Below are positions 11,777 through 22,256 of a stretch of 64,000 bases of DNA, one piece after another. The notes beneath the pieces were generated by a model. That model saw nothing but the letters and a program-made list of their open reading frames with translations, searched no databases and was not told the DNA's origin. The DNA comes from Acanthosepion esculentum (taxonomy: Eukaryota; Mollusca; Cephalopoda; Sepiida; Sepiidae). How positions within the stretch are numbered: position 1 is the first letter of the stretch; every line of letters starts with the position of its first letter. The stretch lies in contig OZ038509.1 of assembly GCA_964036315.1 (NCBI GenBank), positions 33,668,999-33,732,998 of the forward strand. The letters run 5' to 3'. A program made the translations under genes and the position numbers.

Positions 11777-12272
11777 TCAGGGTTGTCCTCCAGTATAGAA
11801 CATGGCCGGGGTGAGGACACCGACAGCCCGTCCCATTGATCCAGACGCCATCTCAATTTCGACGGTATCATCATGAGACAAGCCGCCGATGTCAGCAGGA
11901 TAAGTTAACATAAGCGCTCTATACAGGGATGGGAGAACAAAAAGGGGGACCCTCCCTTTACAATGTTTTTTCCTTTCATCCATCTCTGGGTCAAATAAGT
12001 AGGCCGCTGGGGGAACCAATTTCAGAGACGCGTTTGCCTCGTCTATTATGCCCCAAATCTCCCGCGTACCCGGGCCAGATCGAACGACGGTCAGAACTCT
12101 ATTAGCATTTTGGAAGTTTTCGAGCACTTCAATGCCTGTTCCATTGATGTGGCGTAAATTCCACAACACTTTCAGTGGTTTTGGGTTACTTGTCTGCCCG
12201 AAAACCCTTTCTGCTTGTTCCCGGGATATGCGGCAGATATGGCGGCTTGATTTTCTTTTTCCTATTCATCAA
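11777..12272 (-). pseudogene. Extra small ORF between LINE ORF1 and ORF2
   Basis: From the ATG-like start at 12169 it encodes about 130 residues, and the frame stays open upstream to about 12270 (KSSRHICRISREQAERVFGQ). Contents include WNLRHINGTGIEVLENFQ and FVLPSLYRALMLTYPADIGG. I do not recognise the family. It ends a few bases before the endonuclease reading frame. The length of the open frame in an otherwise decayed element hints that it was once translated, but it could be part of ORF1 shifted out of frame or a LINE-specific accessory protein. No membrane segment or signal peptide is obvious. Confidence 0.45.
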
Positions 12273-12392
12273 TGAGACCTGTGCATCTGGACTTAAGTTT
12301 GAGTAGGTGTTTTTTGGTGTTTTGGGGAGTATAAGTGGGTGTGATACCGGAAGAGTTCCTAAAGGGGGAGGGAATTAGAAGAAGTGTCAGAT

Positions 12393-13636
12393 TTACATTG
12401 ATGTTTGGAAGGTGAACTTGTCAGTGATTTGGGTGGAGGTGGTTTGGCAAATGATATTTGAAGAAGGGGAAGATGGGACAGAGGATGAGGGGCGCGGTGC
12501 CCCCAGTGACTTTTGGTTTTTTGACCCCTTAGCGTCCAATTTTTCCTTCAGTTTCTTCAATTCCAAAATTTTGTCCCAACTTGGCTCATTTAACTTCTGG
12601 ATGTTAGATGCTGTGTTTTCATACGACGCCGGGCTGGTAGAGGCAATGGGGCTGTAGGTGTGTTTTTCCCTGGAGTCATGCTGGGACAGAGGCCCTGCTG
12701 TTCGGTTCTTGCCTCTGCCCCTACCCACGACACGCCATTCCCCCTCTTCCTTCTCCCTATCCACACTTGTGGGAGGCGTCGTTTTTTTTGAAGACCCAAC
12801 CGAGGGATTTTCCCAACCGGTCCGTTTCGTAGCTAGGCTCATTACAGGCGCCGCGGATTTAACAGTCTCGGCCAGAGGGGTATTTTGGTCGCCAGCGTCC
12901 GGAACTCCAGGGGCCATCTTCCCTGGGCAGGAGGAGGAGAGGTGACCAGTCTCTCCACACCTCCAGCAAGTAGGTTTTCTACAGGTCACGATGACCGGCA
13001 TCTTCCAACCGCAAAAATCCAAACAGTTTGGGATGGAAACGAAGGCCAAACGATCGAGCATTATATCATATGTCCACCCCTCGTTCAGGTTGTCGGAAAG
13101 AGCCCCTAAAATTTGACCATTCTGCATAAAAAATGCAACCAGGTGCTCTCCCGTTACCTGAGGAGGGACCTCGAATAGGGCCACGCTGGTCCTTCACCGA
13201 GCCTCATATTCTGTCCTTAGAATGATGTCCTTTGTGATAAGTTCTTTCTTTGCCATTTTCAGGCAATCTTCGGCTGTGGGCAGTAGTACGCCCCACATGA
13301 AAAACCTGGAACCTTTAATTATTCTTTGGGGTTTAATCCCCAGGGGCAAAAGTGATTTGTTCACTGTGTCTTTCGCGGAATGACAAATTTTGCGTGTACG
13401 CTTGTCCACAACGAAGCCCGACACCATTCTCTTTTCGAATGCCTTAAGTTCTTGGACTTCTTCAAGGAGTCCATCTTTTACGAGATGAGCGTAGCCTTTA
13501 ACCTTTTCCCAAAACTCCGCTATATTCACGATACAACTCGGTGGGACTTCCAGGAAGAGGGCGGTTCTCCGGCTGTCTCCTTAGCTTGTGCCTCCTTCGG
13601 CACCTTGTGTTCATTTATTTTACTAGAGACCGGCAT
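12393..13636 (-). pseudogene. LINE ORF1, zinc-knuckle nucleic-acid-binding protein
   Basis: ORF1 proteins coat the element RNA. The first in-frame ATG upstream is at 13636 (MPVSSKINEHKVPKEAQAKE); a frameshift near 13530 leads into NIAEFWEKVKGYAHLVKDGL. One in-frame TGA near 13191 separates EYEAR from RTSVALFEVPPQV, exactly as a CGA codon changed to TGA would. Near 12925-12965 lies CWRCGETGHLSSSC, a perfect C-x2-C-x4-H-x4-C knuckle. The C-terminal 180 residues are low-complexity, rich in Ser, Pro and Lys. Two lesions make it a pseudogene. Confidence 0.82.
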
Positions 13637-14344
13637 GGTCTCTCCCTTTTCAGTGCTACTAGAATCCTTCGCACTCACCTTGTCTGGTGGATTAGAGGTA
13701 GCTTTTCCCCGTTTCTTTGATTTAATTTTTTTGATCTTTTTTAATTATAGATCGACTACCTTCGTCGGCTATTTTGGAAGGAAATAACTCACAGCGGGTC
13801 TAAAGATTTTCAAATATTTTGTAAAAAGGAAAGGAGTAGGGAGGGGAGTAAAATAAACGCTCAAAATAAGGATTTAGATTCTTCTCAAAATTAGAAAAAA
13901 TTAAACAAATATTACAAAATAAAGAATTAAAAACGAAGGAATTATACAAAAACGAACAGCAATAAACTTTAAAATAAGGGCTGTTAAAGAGAAAGTGGTA
14001 AAACTAAAAGTTAACCCAAATTAAAAATAAATAAAACTGATAAGGTATTTAAATTAAACTAAACTAGTTCAAATAAATAAATAAAAGAAAGAATATAAAA
14101 TAGTCTGGTAACATTTTAAAGTGAAAAATTAAAAGAATTCAAAATGGCACCTAAAAGCTGCCGAGAAAAAATAAAAAAACGAAACAGTTTAGACAAGAAA
14201 GAGAAGAAAAATAAAAGTTCAAAATTAAAAAAAAACAACAATAAAATAACTTTTTTACACGTCAATTAACTTAAACTGTAAAATGCAGAAGAAAAAGAAA
14301 AGAAATACATGTGCTTTTAAAACTCAGTAAAATTCAAAATAAGT
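13637..14344 (-). other. 5' region of the LINE and A-rich spacer
   Basis: From 13637 to about 13760 the minus strand still reads as a basic peptide (KKIKSKKRGKATSNPPDK) in frame with ORF1 but without an ATG. From about 13800 to 14344 the plus strand is strongly A-rich with no repeat or frame I recognise, probably the 5' untranslated region. Confidence 0.4.
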
Positions 14345-14720
<376 letters not shown>

Positions 14721-15600
14721 GTGTTAAAATAAGTGACAATAAGGAAATATTAAATCCTTGCACACACAAATCACTGTTACTTCGTTTGATGCATATTTCA
14801 TGTTTTCAATGCCAAGATGTTTTCTAAAAGACAAACTGCATCATTTCCATTCGCCTGAGAGTGACATGTCCATTTAGAAATGTTCTACAAATTTAAAGGC
14901 TTAATCTTGTCGTAGAAAAAGAATAATGTGGCTGCCCTATTCATCCATACATTCTGATCGAAATAGTCTATATATATGTCTCACATATTTTTTAAGTATT
15001 AAAAGAGTCGTCAGGTTTAGATAATTCTTCCTCTGCCGGTATCAGTCTGTATCTTTTACACCATTTTTGTGTGGTTTTATATTTTGAGTAGTCATTGTAC
15101 ACAATTAGGATTCAAGCTATGATTAAAATTCATAGTTTAAGTATAGATTTTCATGGCCATTGGAAGAGAAACACCCTCCAGTTGCGGATTCATTTATGCT
15201 ACTGTAAATTTCGCAATATTTCAAATGCGTAAATATATTTGAAATCATATATCATGGAATAGTAATAGACAATCGAAATGATAATAAAGATTGATTGATT
15301 TGTTTAAAAGCATATGAACTTTTTATGGGTCATTTAATGTCGAACTTTAACATTCTTGGGAGCTTTGAAGTAATGAAAATATGATATATGTCATTCTGCT
15401 TTCACAATTGAGTACATGGTAAATGATACGCAGCTTTTGTGCATATACATGTCTGTGTGGACAAAATTACTAGAAGCGGTGAAATTTGTGCTTTATGTTT
15501 CAGTTTTGTTGAAGTTATATTTTGGAATACAGTTTGATTTAAGAAATTGTAGGACATTATATGAATTAATGTCATGAAAGTTCTTTCATTTTGGTCGTTT
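14721..15600. other. Unassigned AT-rich DNA
   Basis: No gene, domain or confident repeat seen. Confidence 0.4.
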
Positions 15601-15604
15601 GATT

Positions 15605-15960
15605 TTGTTTAGCGACATCTCAACCACAATGGGTTGTTTAATGCCGAAATCTAAATATTTTGAACGCAACTGTATACCTTCAACCACAGATAAAATGTAT
15701 CATTGGTCATTTTGCTATAAATAGGTATTGTTGATATATTTATATAAAAAAATATTTTTATACTTTCATAGTGTTTTGTAGTGTTTGTCATTATTTGCCC
15801 TCAGGTAGGACCCTAACTGGTGCTAACACCCCAAGTCAAGGTGGAACTGGGAACAAAAGCACTTAAGAGGTTGTTCCACACTCCTCAAAAGCTCCAATCT
15901 CCCGATCAGAGGTCTTGCTGCCAGATGTAGTTTATCGTCATACCCGGAACTGAATGATAT
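15605..15960 (+). repeat. Dispersed repeat with ATCGTCATACCC end, copy 1
   Basis: It carries the blocks GGGTTGTTTAATGCCGAAAT, a TTTTATACTTTCATAGTGTT middle, 'gatcagaggtcttgctgcca' and TAGTTTATCGTCATACCC. The same series occurs at 18530-18850 and 58490-58810 on plus and at 45080-45450 on minus. It is non-coding, about 320-360 bp, and probably a SINE or other non-autonomous element. I see no clear tRNA head. Confidence 0.75.
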
Positions 15961-16106
15961 AAAAATCGATGTTAATCAAAATGGCGTTGTGTGATGGATT
16001 GCTTATTTAGAAGATATTTCTTCCTGTCTTATTTTCATGCACAGTTCAATATATTTCGGCTGGAACTGTTCTTCAGGTTCATATGTCGAAATCAATCGAC
16101 TGGATG

Positions 16107-16108
<2 letters not shown>

Positions 16109-16174
<66 letters not shown>
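16109..16174. repeat. (TA)n microsatellite
   Basis: A pure TA tract. The Tyr-Ile repeat proteins read through it are artefacts. Confidence 0.97.
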
Positions 16175-16175
<1 letters not shown>

Positions 16176-17450
16176 CATCTCCAAAAGCTGAATGGTATTT
16201 TCTAAGTTTAAATCTGCGTGACAAAACGACTTATATACTTATGTATAAAGTTCAAAATATACTCACGGGATTGCACAGATCTTCACGCCTATTTCATGTT
16301 CATATTAAGGGAAATGAAATAACTTTCTTCACGAAAATGGATATCTCCAGTCTAAGGTATATATTCAAGAAAATCGATTATTAAAATATGCGATTTGTTC
16401 ATCAGAACAAAATCTCTGGCAAAGAAATGTGATTTGTTTTTAAATGGAAATCTTCAACAAGTTTATTATTTACCTCGAAATGTACTTGTATTTTTAAAAC
16501 TCTCGCGTTACATATTTATGCTGTAGACAGATGATACCAAATCAGGTTCATCGGTGTGTTCAACTAAGAGATGTCTTCCTAGTCATTAAGTGCAGATAAG
16601 CACTTCACAGAATGTCAGTAGCTGACCCAGACATATAAGTATATCGTCGACCCAGCTGAACCTAGGATATGCAAGTGTGGGAAAAACCATACGATAAAAA
16701 GTTTTGTAAACTGCCACGCTTACATCCACACAAGAATATAGGGTCCATGTACGGAGGGCGTCCTAGCATACAAACCCAAACACTAGCGGAGGGTAATTGA
16801 CGAATTCTAGAGTCGGATAAAATGTAATGTTATGTTTGAGAGAATAAATCTCGTGTCATTATTGGTATTTTACGACGACAACGTTGCAATAAATTTCTGG
16901 CGTCTTTATTTGTCGTAAAAGTAAAAGATGGCTGCAAGTGAGGAGGTGTTATTTTCAAGAGGCGTTCATAAAAATGATATTGAGTTCTATCGTTTTATTT
17001 GAATTAAATTAATTCGTAAATCACTTGCAGATCAAATCTAGAAAACGTTAATTTATTTAAAAAAAAAATTAAAACACTAATTCTCTCTTTCTAGTAAATA
17101 ATTTTGGAAAATAAAGCCATTCTACGGAAGGACTTTCATTTTAATTCATTTTAGGTCCCGGAACTCGAGATATGGTGAAACTTTCGACGTAACGAAACAG
17201 GAAATTTGGTTAATCATTTGAAATATAAAATGTAAAAAACTTCATGGCTGAGACATAAAATTTGCCTTTCTTTCTTTATTAGCTGATCCCATGTTGTATC
17301 TATTTGTATGTTAGGCCTATTAAAGAGGATTTCATAGCCTAGCATATGCGCTGATTTTTTTCAGAAAAATGACAGCAAGTCTTCAACCGCAGCAGCAGCA
17401 ATCAAAACACGCGTAGCAGCAGTTATAGCCTAATCAGCAGACGGGTTAGG
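16175..17450. other. Unassigned DNA
   Basis: No gene seen. A segment near 16560-16790 (AGAGATGTCTTCCTAGTCAT, ACAGAATGTCAGTAGCTGAC) resembles 51490-51610 and is probably an uncharacterised dispersed repeat shared by the two sites. Confidence 0.45.
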
Positions 17451-17454
17451 TTTA

Positions 17455-17770
17455 AGGCTCCGAGTTTACTACGGGACAATGGTCTAGTGGGTGGGTAAAA
17501 AGCTTTGATTTATGAATTTAGTGACACAGAGTTTGTGAGATCAATCTCAGTGGAAACGGGTGAGCAACAGCTGAACCATAATAAATAAGAACTAGACGAG
17601 ATATCCCTACACATGGGCACTGGAAAGAGAACAGTCTACCCCCGTAGATTAAAGTGAGGGTTCAGTTCAGAATTCTCTGTAGGTTACACAGATTGACATA
17701 CACCTCAGGAAGCCCGGAGGGCACAACGGCAAAAAACATTGTGATAATAACATAGAAGATATATAAATAG
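17455..17770 (+). repeat. tRNA-headed hammerhead-like element, decayed copy
   Basis: The head (TTTAGTGACACAGAGTTTGT, GAGATCAATCTCAGTGG) is followed by AACTAGACGAGATATCCCT, GAACAGTCTACC, GGTTCAGTTCAGAATTC, then CACCTCAGGAAGCCCGGAGG and CATTGTGATAATAAC. Aligned with 24710-24750 the last blocks are a mutated hammerhead core: CTCAGGA for CTGAAGA and CAAAAAAC for CGAAAC. It cannot form the catalytic core. Confidence 0.65.
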
Positions 17771-18129
17771 TGTAAATGGTGATAAATCCTCATCCAGAAA
17801 TTCAGATAAATTGACTTATTGTTGTAGTTATATGCTTTTGAACGAGTAAAGTAAAACGCGCGAAATCGGAATAACATTGGATTTAAAATCGCATCCTATA
17901 TTCATGGATGTTGTTTATTTACTTGAGAAAAGAAAGTCTCCATGATTAAGTCGAATATAATCAGCATCATATCAACCCACTCCTTCTTTCAGAAGCTACA
18001 CTCTTGTTTTTTATTACATTAGGACCGTAGCTGCCCAGCAACAACAGCGACTAGATCTAGCGCAAGAAGACTATCATCCGACTGGGTTTTTTTACTACGT
18101 AGTAACTATAAACTTTTCTCGCTGGATTT

Positions 18130-18520
18130 GATTTAATATATACTTTGAAACGCTTCTAAGAGAACTAGAAATCTTACCAAGAGTTATTACTGACAGTCGT
18201 AATCTTAACAACTTTATATACGCAGATGGCATTGTGTTGGTGCAAACTCGGATATGAATTTAAAGAACTCTGAGATCAGGTATTAATGGAAAGCAAGAAG
18301 AAAAGATAAAGTGTTAGCTGTAAGAAGGTAGATCCATTGTTGCCACTCAAAAGAGACAGGTCAAGGTGTGTGATATAATGAAGAAAGTGTCCTGAAGAAT
18401 GTAATACTCACTGGACTGTAATAGAAGTAGGACTAACCTACTTAACGACATTGTGTGAATAGATAGCAAGGAAAGGACAAATAGCGATGGCAAACAGTCA
18501 AAAGGTTTAGAGAAAGGGTT
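18130..18520 (+). pseudogene. Non-LTR retrotransposon relic with reverse transcriptase remnant
   Basis: On the plus strand LETLLRELEILPRV is followed by NLNNFIYADGIVLVQT near 18190-18240. This corresponds to the YADD catalytic box of LINE reverse transcriptases with the second aspartate changed to glycine, which would abolish catalysis. Downstream frames give the LINE tail (NTHWTVIEVGLT, then IARKGQIAMANSQK). The segment between is missing, so an internal deletion is likely. Multiple frameshifts. Confidence 0.6.
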
Positions 18521-18529
18521 TCTTTGTTT

Positions 18530-18850
18530 GTTGAGCGGTATATCAATTCCTTGTGGCTTATTTAATGCAGAAATTTAATTTTCTTGGGAACATTAGTAAT
18601 TTAATTTACAATAGTGTGTTGCTGGTATTTTTCTCCAAAAATATATTGCTAGTATTTTTACTGTGAAATATATTTTTATATTTTTATAGTGTTTTGAGCC
18701 CAGTTTAGGAGTTAGCTATTTGCCCACAGTTGGGGCCTTAACAGATGCTACCACCCTGGGTTAGGGTGGGCCTGGGAACAGCAACAAATTAGAGGTCCAG
18801 AGGCTTTGCTGCCGGGTATAGTTTATTGTCATACCCAGGACGGCGATCAA
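18530..18850 (+). repeat. Dispersed repeat with ATCGTCATACCC end, copy 2
   Basis: Matches the 15605-15960 copy: GGCTTATTTAATGCAGAAAT, two near-repeated TTGCTGGTATTTTT blocks, GCCCACAGTTGGGGCCTTAA and CAGAGGCTTTGCTGCCGGGT. Confidence 0.8.
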
Positions 18851-18929
18851 AACGTATTCGAGAAACAAAAAAAAACATGAATTTGTGCAGAGCAATGATC
18901 GATCGCGCCTTGAAAGGACATAGCACATA

Positions 18930-18936
<7 letters not shown>

Positions 18937-18988
<52 letters not shown>
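18937..18988. repeat. (AAT)n microsatellite
   Basis: Pure trinucleotide run. Confidence 0.95.
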
Positions 18989-19479
18989 GCGTGATACCGT
19001 TTTTAATGATACATTTTTATAATTTCATTTCTAGATTTATTTCCTCTTATTATTTACTAAAGTAATTATAATGGGAAAGATTTATCGAAAATTATTTTTA
19101 TAAATATGATTGTCTTTTTCTGTCAGAAGTACTATGTCATCAAATTCATGCCCCAACGTTTTAAACCACTAGGCTGTTGTCCCGTGGGACAATACTCTGT
19201 GGATAACGTAGATCTACAAGGCTATGAGAACCTCCTCGGGTTGTTGTTATAACATCCTAATTATGCTGTCGTTGGTGACACTCAGTTGCATATCTAAGCC
19301 GTTTTCTTTTTCCCAACTTAATGAAGTTAAAAATGTAATATAATATGCGGGTGACGTAAAGAAAAATCGTCGTGTTCAAATTCCAACCAAGTCAGTTGCC
19401 TCTTTAAATTCTTACTGATACCATTAGGAAATGCTTGAATCCGTCTTTTTTTATCTCTAGCTATGTTTTAAATAGCACG

Positions 19480-19560
19480 GTTCCGACAGGAATCGAACCT
19501 GTATTCCTATACGGAAACCGTCATTTGATCTGACATGCTGTACCATCCAGCTACAGAGAG
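19480..19560 (-). repeat. tRNA-like SINE head
   Basis: The minus strand reads GTAGCTGGATGGTACAGCAT (box A) and CAGGTTCGATTCCTGTCGG (box B with a perfect T arm). The acceptor ends do not pair and the anticodon arm is not a clean hairpin, so it is a tRNA-derived repeat or pseudogene rather than a tRNA gene. A second copy is at 60315-60400. Confidence 0.65.
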
Positions 19561-19619
19561 GCATCTGGTTTGCAATTATATATAATTAAAGTGAAATTTC
19601 CTCAAATCCGTCGTTAACT

Positions 19620-20026
19620 GTGGCAACAGATAGCGCTGATTTTAGCGCTTGTAAAACTAAACTTCACTGCATTAATCCTCTGAAAGAGTCCTCTCTGACT
19701 TCCATCAGCGTGGTTGATGCTAACCCCCCCCAGAAAAGTGACTCGATGCGCCTTCTCAGCCTAACGTTCTCAGCTGACATGAAGTGCAAAGACTATATTG
19801 AATCCATTGCTAGGTCAGCTGCTAAAAACATTGCTTCACTATATCGTGCAAGACAATTTTTCTCTCTAGAATCTATTTTACATTACTATATGTCTACCAT
19901 TCGTCCATGCTTAGAATATTGCTGCTTCATATGATCCGATGACCTCCTTGATAAAATCCAAAGAAGAATCAGCAATATTATTGGTCCTTATCTGGCGGCT
20001 CAGCTTCAGTCACTTACCCATCGCCA
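19620..20026 (+). pseudogene. LINE ORF2 C-terminal part, upstream half
   Basis: The plus strand gives a long readable piece: SACKTKLHCINPLKESSLTS, DSMRLLSLTFSADMKCKDYI, SIARSAAKNIASLYRARQFF, STIRPCLEYCCFI, then after a frameshift LLDKIQRRISNIIGPYLAAQ and LQSLTHR. This region follows the reverse transcriptase in LINE polyproteins whose tails are typical of animal genomes. The reverse transcriptase itself is absent. The reading is interrupted at 20027 by an insertion and resumes at 20283. Confidence 0.8.
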
Positions 20027-20264
20027 GACAGAGTCAGTCCTTTTTGGACGACTCGGCTAGACGGTCGAACTCTCTGCCTCAGGGCAGAGAGGAACCCGGA
20101 CGAGGATCCGCCGAAGGGCAGAGCCTCGTTCGGGGAGGTTGACCAACCCGATCCCGTTTATACGGGTTTACGGGCATTTTTTGGCCGAGCCTACGGGTTC
20201 GGTGAGCCCACATTAAACCGGCCTTGTGCCACATTCGACACACGTGGGCGTGTTGTTGAACATC
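20027..20264 (+). mobile_element. 238-bp GC-rich insertion with 18-bp target-site duplication
   Basis: GTCACTTACCCATCGCCA occurs at 20009-20026 and again at 20265-20282, flanking the insert exactly. The insert is much richer in G+C than its host and contains CGGCCTTGTGCCACATTCGA, shared with the SINE at 2785. An 18-bp duplication is typical of LINE-mobilised SINEs. The strand is inferred from the shared block. Confidence 0.85.
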
Positions 20265-20282
20265 GTCACTTACCCATCGCCA

Positions 20283-20560
20283 TTTCTTTTCTATAAATAT
20301 TTCATGGTAATTGTTTGGATGAGCTCTTCGCTATGGTTTTGAATTTAAGCGCATTACTTTACTGGCGACGAGATCTCATCAATTTACAGTTGAGCTGACG
20401 AGATGTAACCGTGACATGAAGGCCTGGAGCTGTGTTGCTGGGGAACTGTTAGACTATGTCGGCGGAACCTGGGTTAACAGGGTGATCTACTTGCTCCTGC
20501 ATTTTGCGATCTTCTTTACTATGGTCTTTTTCAAAAATAGTTAAGTAGGTGTCTATATCC
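20283..20560 (+). pseudogene. LINE ORF2 C-terminal part, downstream half
   Basis: The interrupted LINE resumes with a frameshifted 'SLFYKYFHG'-like stretch (SINISW / FLYKYFMV) and then RSHQFTVELTRCNRDMKAWS near 20370-20430. The match to 39330-39480 confirms the family. Confidence 0.6.
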
Positions 20561-20619
20561 GATATCGATTAACTGGCAAGTTTTTTAACTTTCGTCGATT
20601 TGATGCATTCGCCAAATCG

Positions 20620-21090
20620 TTCGTCACACCCATGATATATCTCCGCTACCCTGATGACTGTGACCTCATCACCCAGTCTGAAGTAGATCTACAATTTCTC
20701 ATGGATTGTTTCTCTGCAGCTTCTGACGAGTTTTTTTCTTGAAAATTATCTGGAAGAAGAACGTAGTAATATACCAACCTGCATCGGGCATAATCTGCAT
20801 CCCCCTTCAATTTATGTCAGCAGCGAGAAATTGGAGTTAGTTGATACTTTTGTATACCTGGGAGTACACTCTCAAGAGATAACACCTTTGATAAGGAAAT
20901 AGGTGCACGAATAGCAAAAGCATGAGATGCCTATGGAAAGCTTGGAGCCAGACGGACGTCTCTACCAAAGATCGGATGTCTCCATAATGATCAGAGTTTA
21001 TCATGCCTGTATTTTAACGGTTCTCTTATATGCAACATTAAGAAATTCTTAAGAAATAATGACAAATGGAATGCGTGGATGTCTTTCGGT
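20620..21090 (+). pseudogene. Second LINE reverse transcriptase relic
   Basis: Reads RYPDDCDLITQSEVDLQFLM near 20650-20710, a YADD-type box with Ala changed to Pro but both aspartates kept, followed by CFSAASDEF, PSIYVSSEKLELVDTFVYLG near 20810-20860 and IGARIAKA with DAYGKLGARRTSLPK. This is the finger-palm and thumb of a LINE family common in molluscs. Several stops and frameshifts. The fragment lacks its 5' half. Confidence 0.75.
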
Positions 21091-22170
21091 TAGTGTAGTA
21101 AGCATTAGATCGTTAATATTTTAACAATCGGGTTGTTTTAAGGATTTCTAGAAATCGTGAGCTGGTCACTCATCTTAAGATAATCGGAAAGAAATCTCTA
21201 GTATATGTGACTTAGATTCAGAATGGAACTTATGATTACTGACTTCAGATTTTGTGTAATTATCAATTTTAAAATTACATTTTAGTGTGACAAAAACGTT
21301 TTGTCCTGCACTAAGATATTCGATCATACAATTCCGTTTGCCAAGCTCAAGTTCTGAATCCCTTTTTTCTTTTCACTGATGAAATCGTCTGAATCGATCA
21401 ATTTGTTCGATTTTTCTGTCGAGTATTTTTATCGCAATTGTCCGACACTTAAAAGCGATCTCCTATTTTTCACTCATTCTTTTTATCAGGCAGCATGATT
21501 TCTATTAAATCTTCCAAAGAAACACACTTCTTTCAAGAAACGTTATCCAAGTAATTTGATTATACTCGTCTATCGTTCTATAGACTTCTTTTACAAATCA
21601 ATTCAAAACTTTTTATTTATCTACACCGACTGCTATGCTATGTTCCGTTTCGTCTCCATGCGCTCCCAGTTTTCCAATGACCACTGATTTAAATAATATT
21701 TAATCATTTGGATTATTAATATTGGTTTTAATGGATGCATGCAGGATGGGAAAAGGATTGAAAATTAACATTTAAATTCATGTTTCAATTCATATAAATT
21801 AAAATCTATTTTTCTAGGCGACATTTTCCTTCGGGACGGAGGTAGTCCTAATTCTAGTGGCCTTTAACTGTCTTTTAACGTCTATGATTCTTTCGGGAAA
21901 GGCAGTGGCATAGTTTCTCATTGCCTTCATAATTCTTCATATAAAGTGGTTTTCAGTCAGAGTGGTCAATCATACCTGAGGTAGGGCCGAGTAGATAGAT
22001 TTATGCCTTGTTCAAATGTGCAAAGTAGATACAAAGTGCCCTACCCAGAAGTTGAAATTTTCGACATTAAATATCCAAATGTACATCCAAATAGAAAAAG
22101 AAACTAATTTTAATGACATCAGAAATAACTCAATTACACCGCTTCTGTACCATTATAGTCGTAATATTAA
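21091..22170. other. Unassigned AT-rich DNA
   Basis: No gene seen. About 21810-21950 (CCTTCGGGACGGAGG, GTTTCTCATTGCC) resembles a SINE body also found near 27840 and 44940, but the boundaries are unclear. Confidence 0.4.
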
Positions 22171-22174
22171 TATA

Positions 22175-22254
22175 TTAGGTTGGTACAAAAATAATGTCGT
22201 TTTCTCACATGAAGTTGAACGTCAAAAAACGACATTATTTTTGCACCAACCTAA
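22175..22254. mobile_element. 80-bp mariner MITE, MADE1-like ends
   Basis: TTAGGTTGGTACAAAAATAA at the left is inverted at the right as TTATTTTTGCACCAACCTAA. About 29 bp of each end match with one difference. TA lies directly outside both ends (22173-22174 and 22255-22256). The termini and the 80-bp size resemble the human MADE1 repeat of the mariner Hsmar1 group. It has no coding capacity and would need a transposase elsewhere. Confidence 0.92.
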
Positions 22255-22256
22255 TA

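Noticed and set aside
16037..16384. Tyr-Ile repeat proteins read through TA tracts here and at about ten other places
   Set aside because: TATATA reads as Tyr-Ile in all registers, so these frames are artefacts of microsatellites.
18190..18240. Active reverse transcriptase
   Set aside because: The catalytic YADD reads YADG and the surrounding frame is broken.
19480..19560. Functional tRNA gene (also 60315-60400)
   Set aside because: The T arm is excellent, but the acceptor stem does not pair and the anticodon arm is poor; two diverged copies indicate a SINE head.
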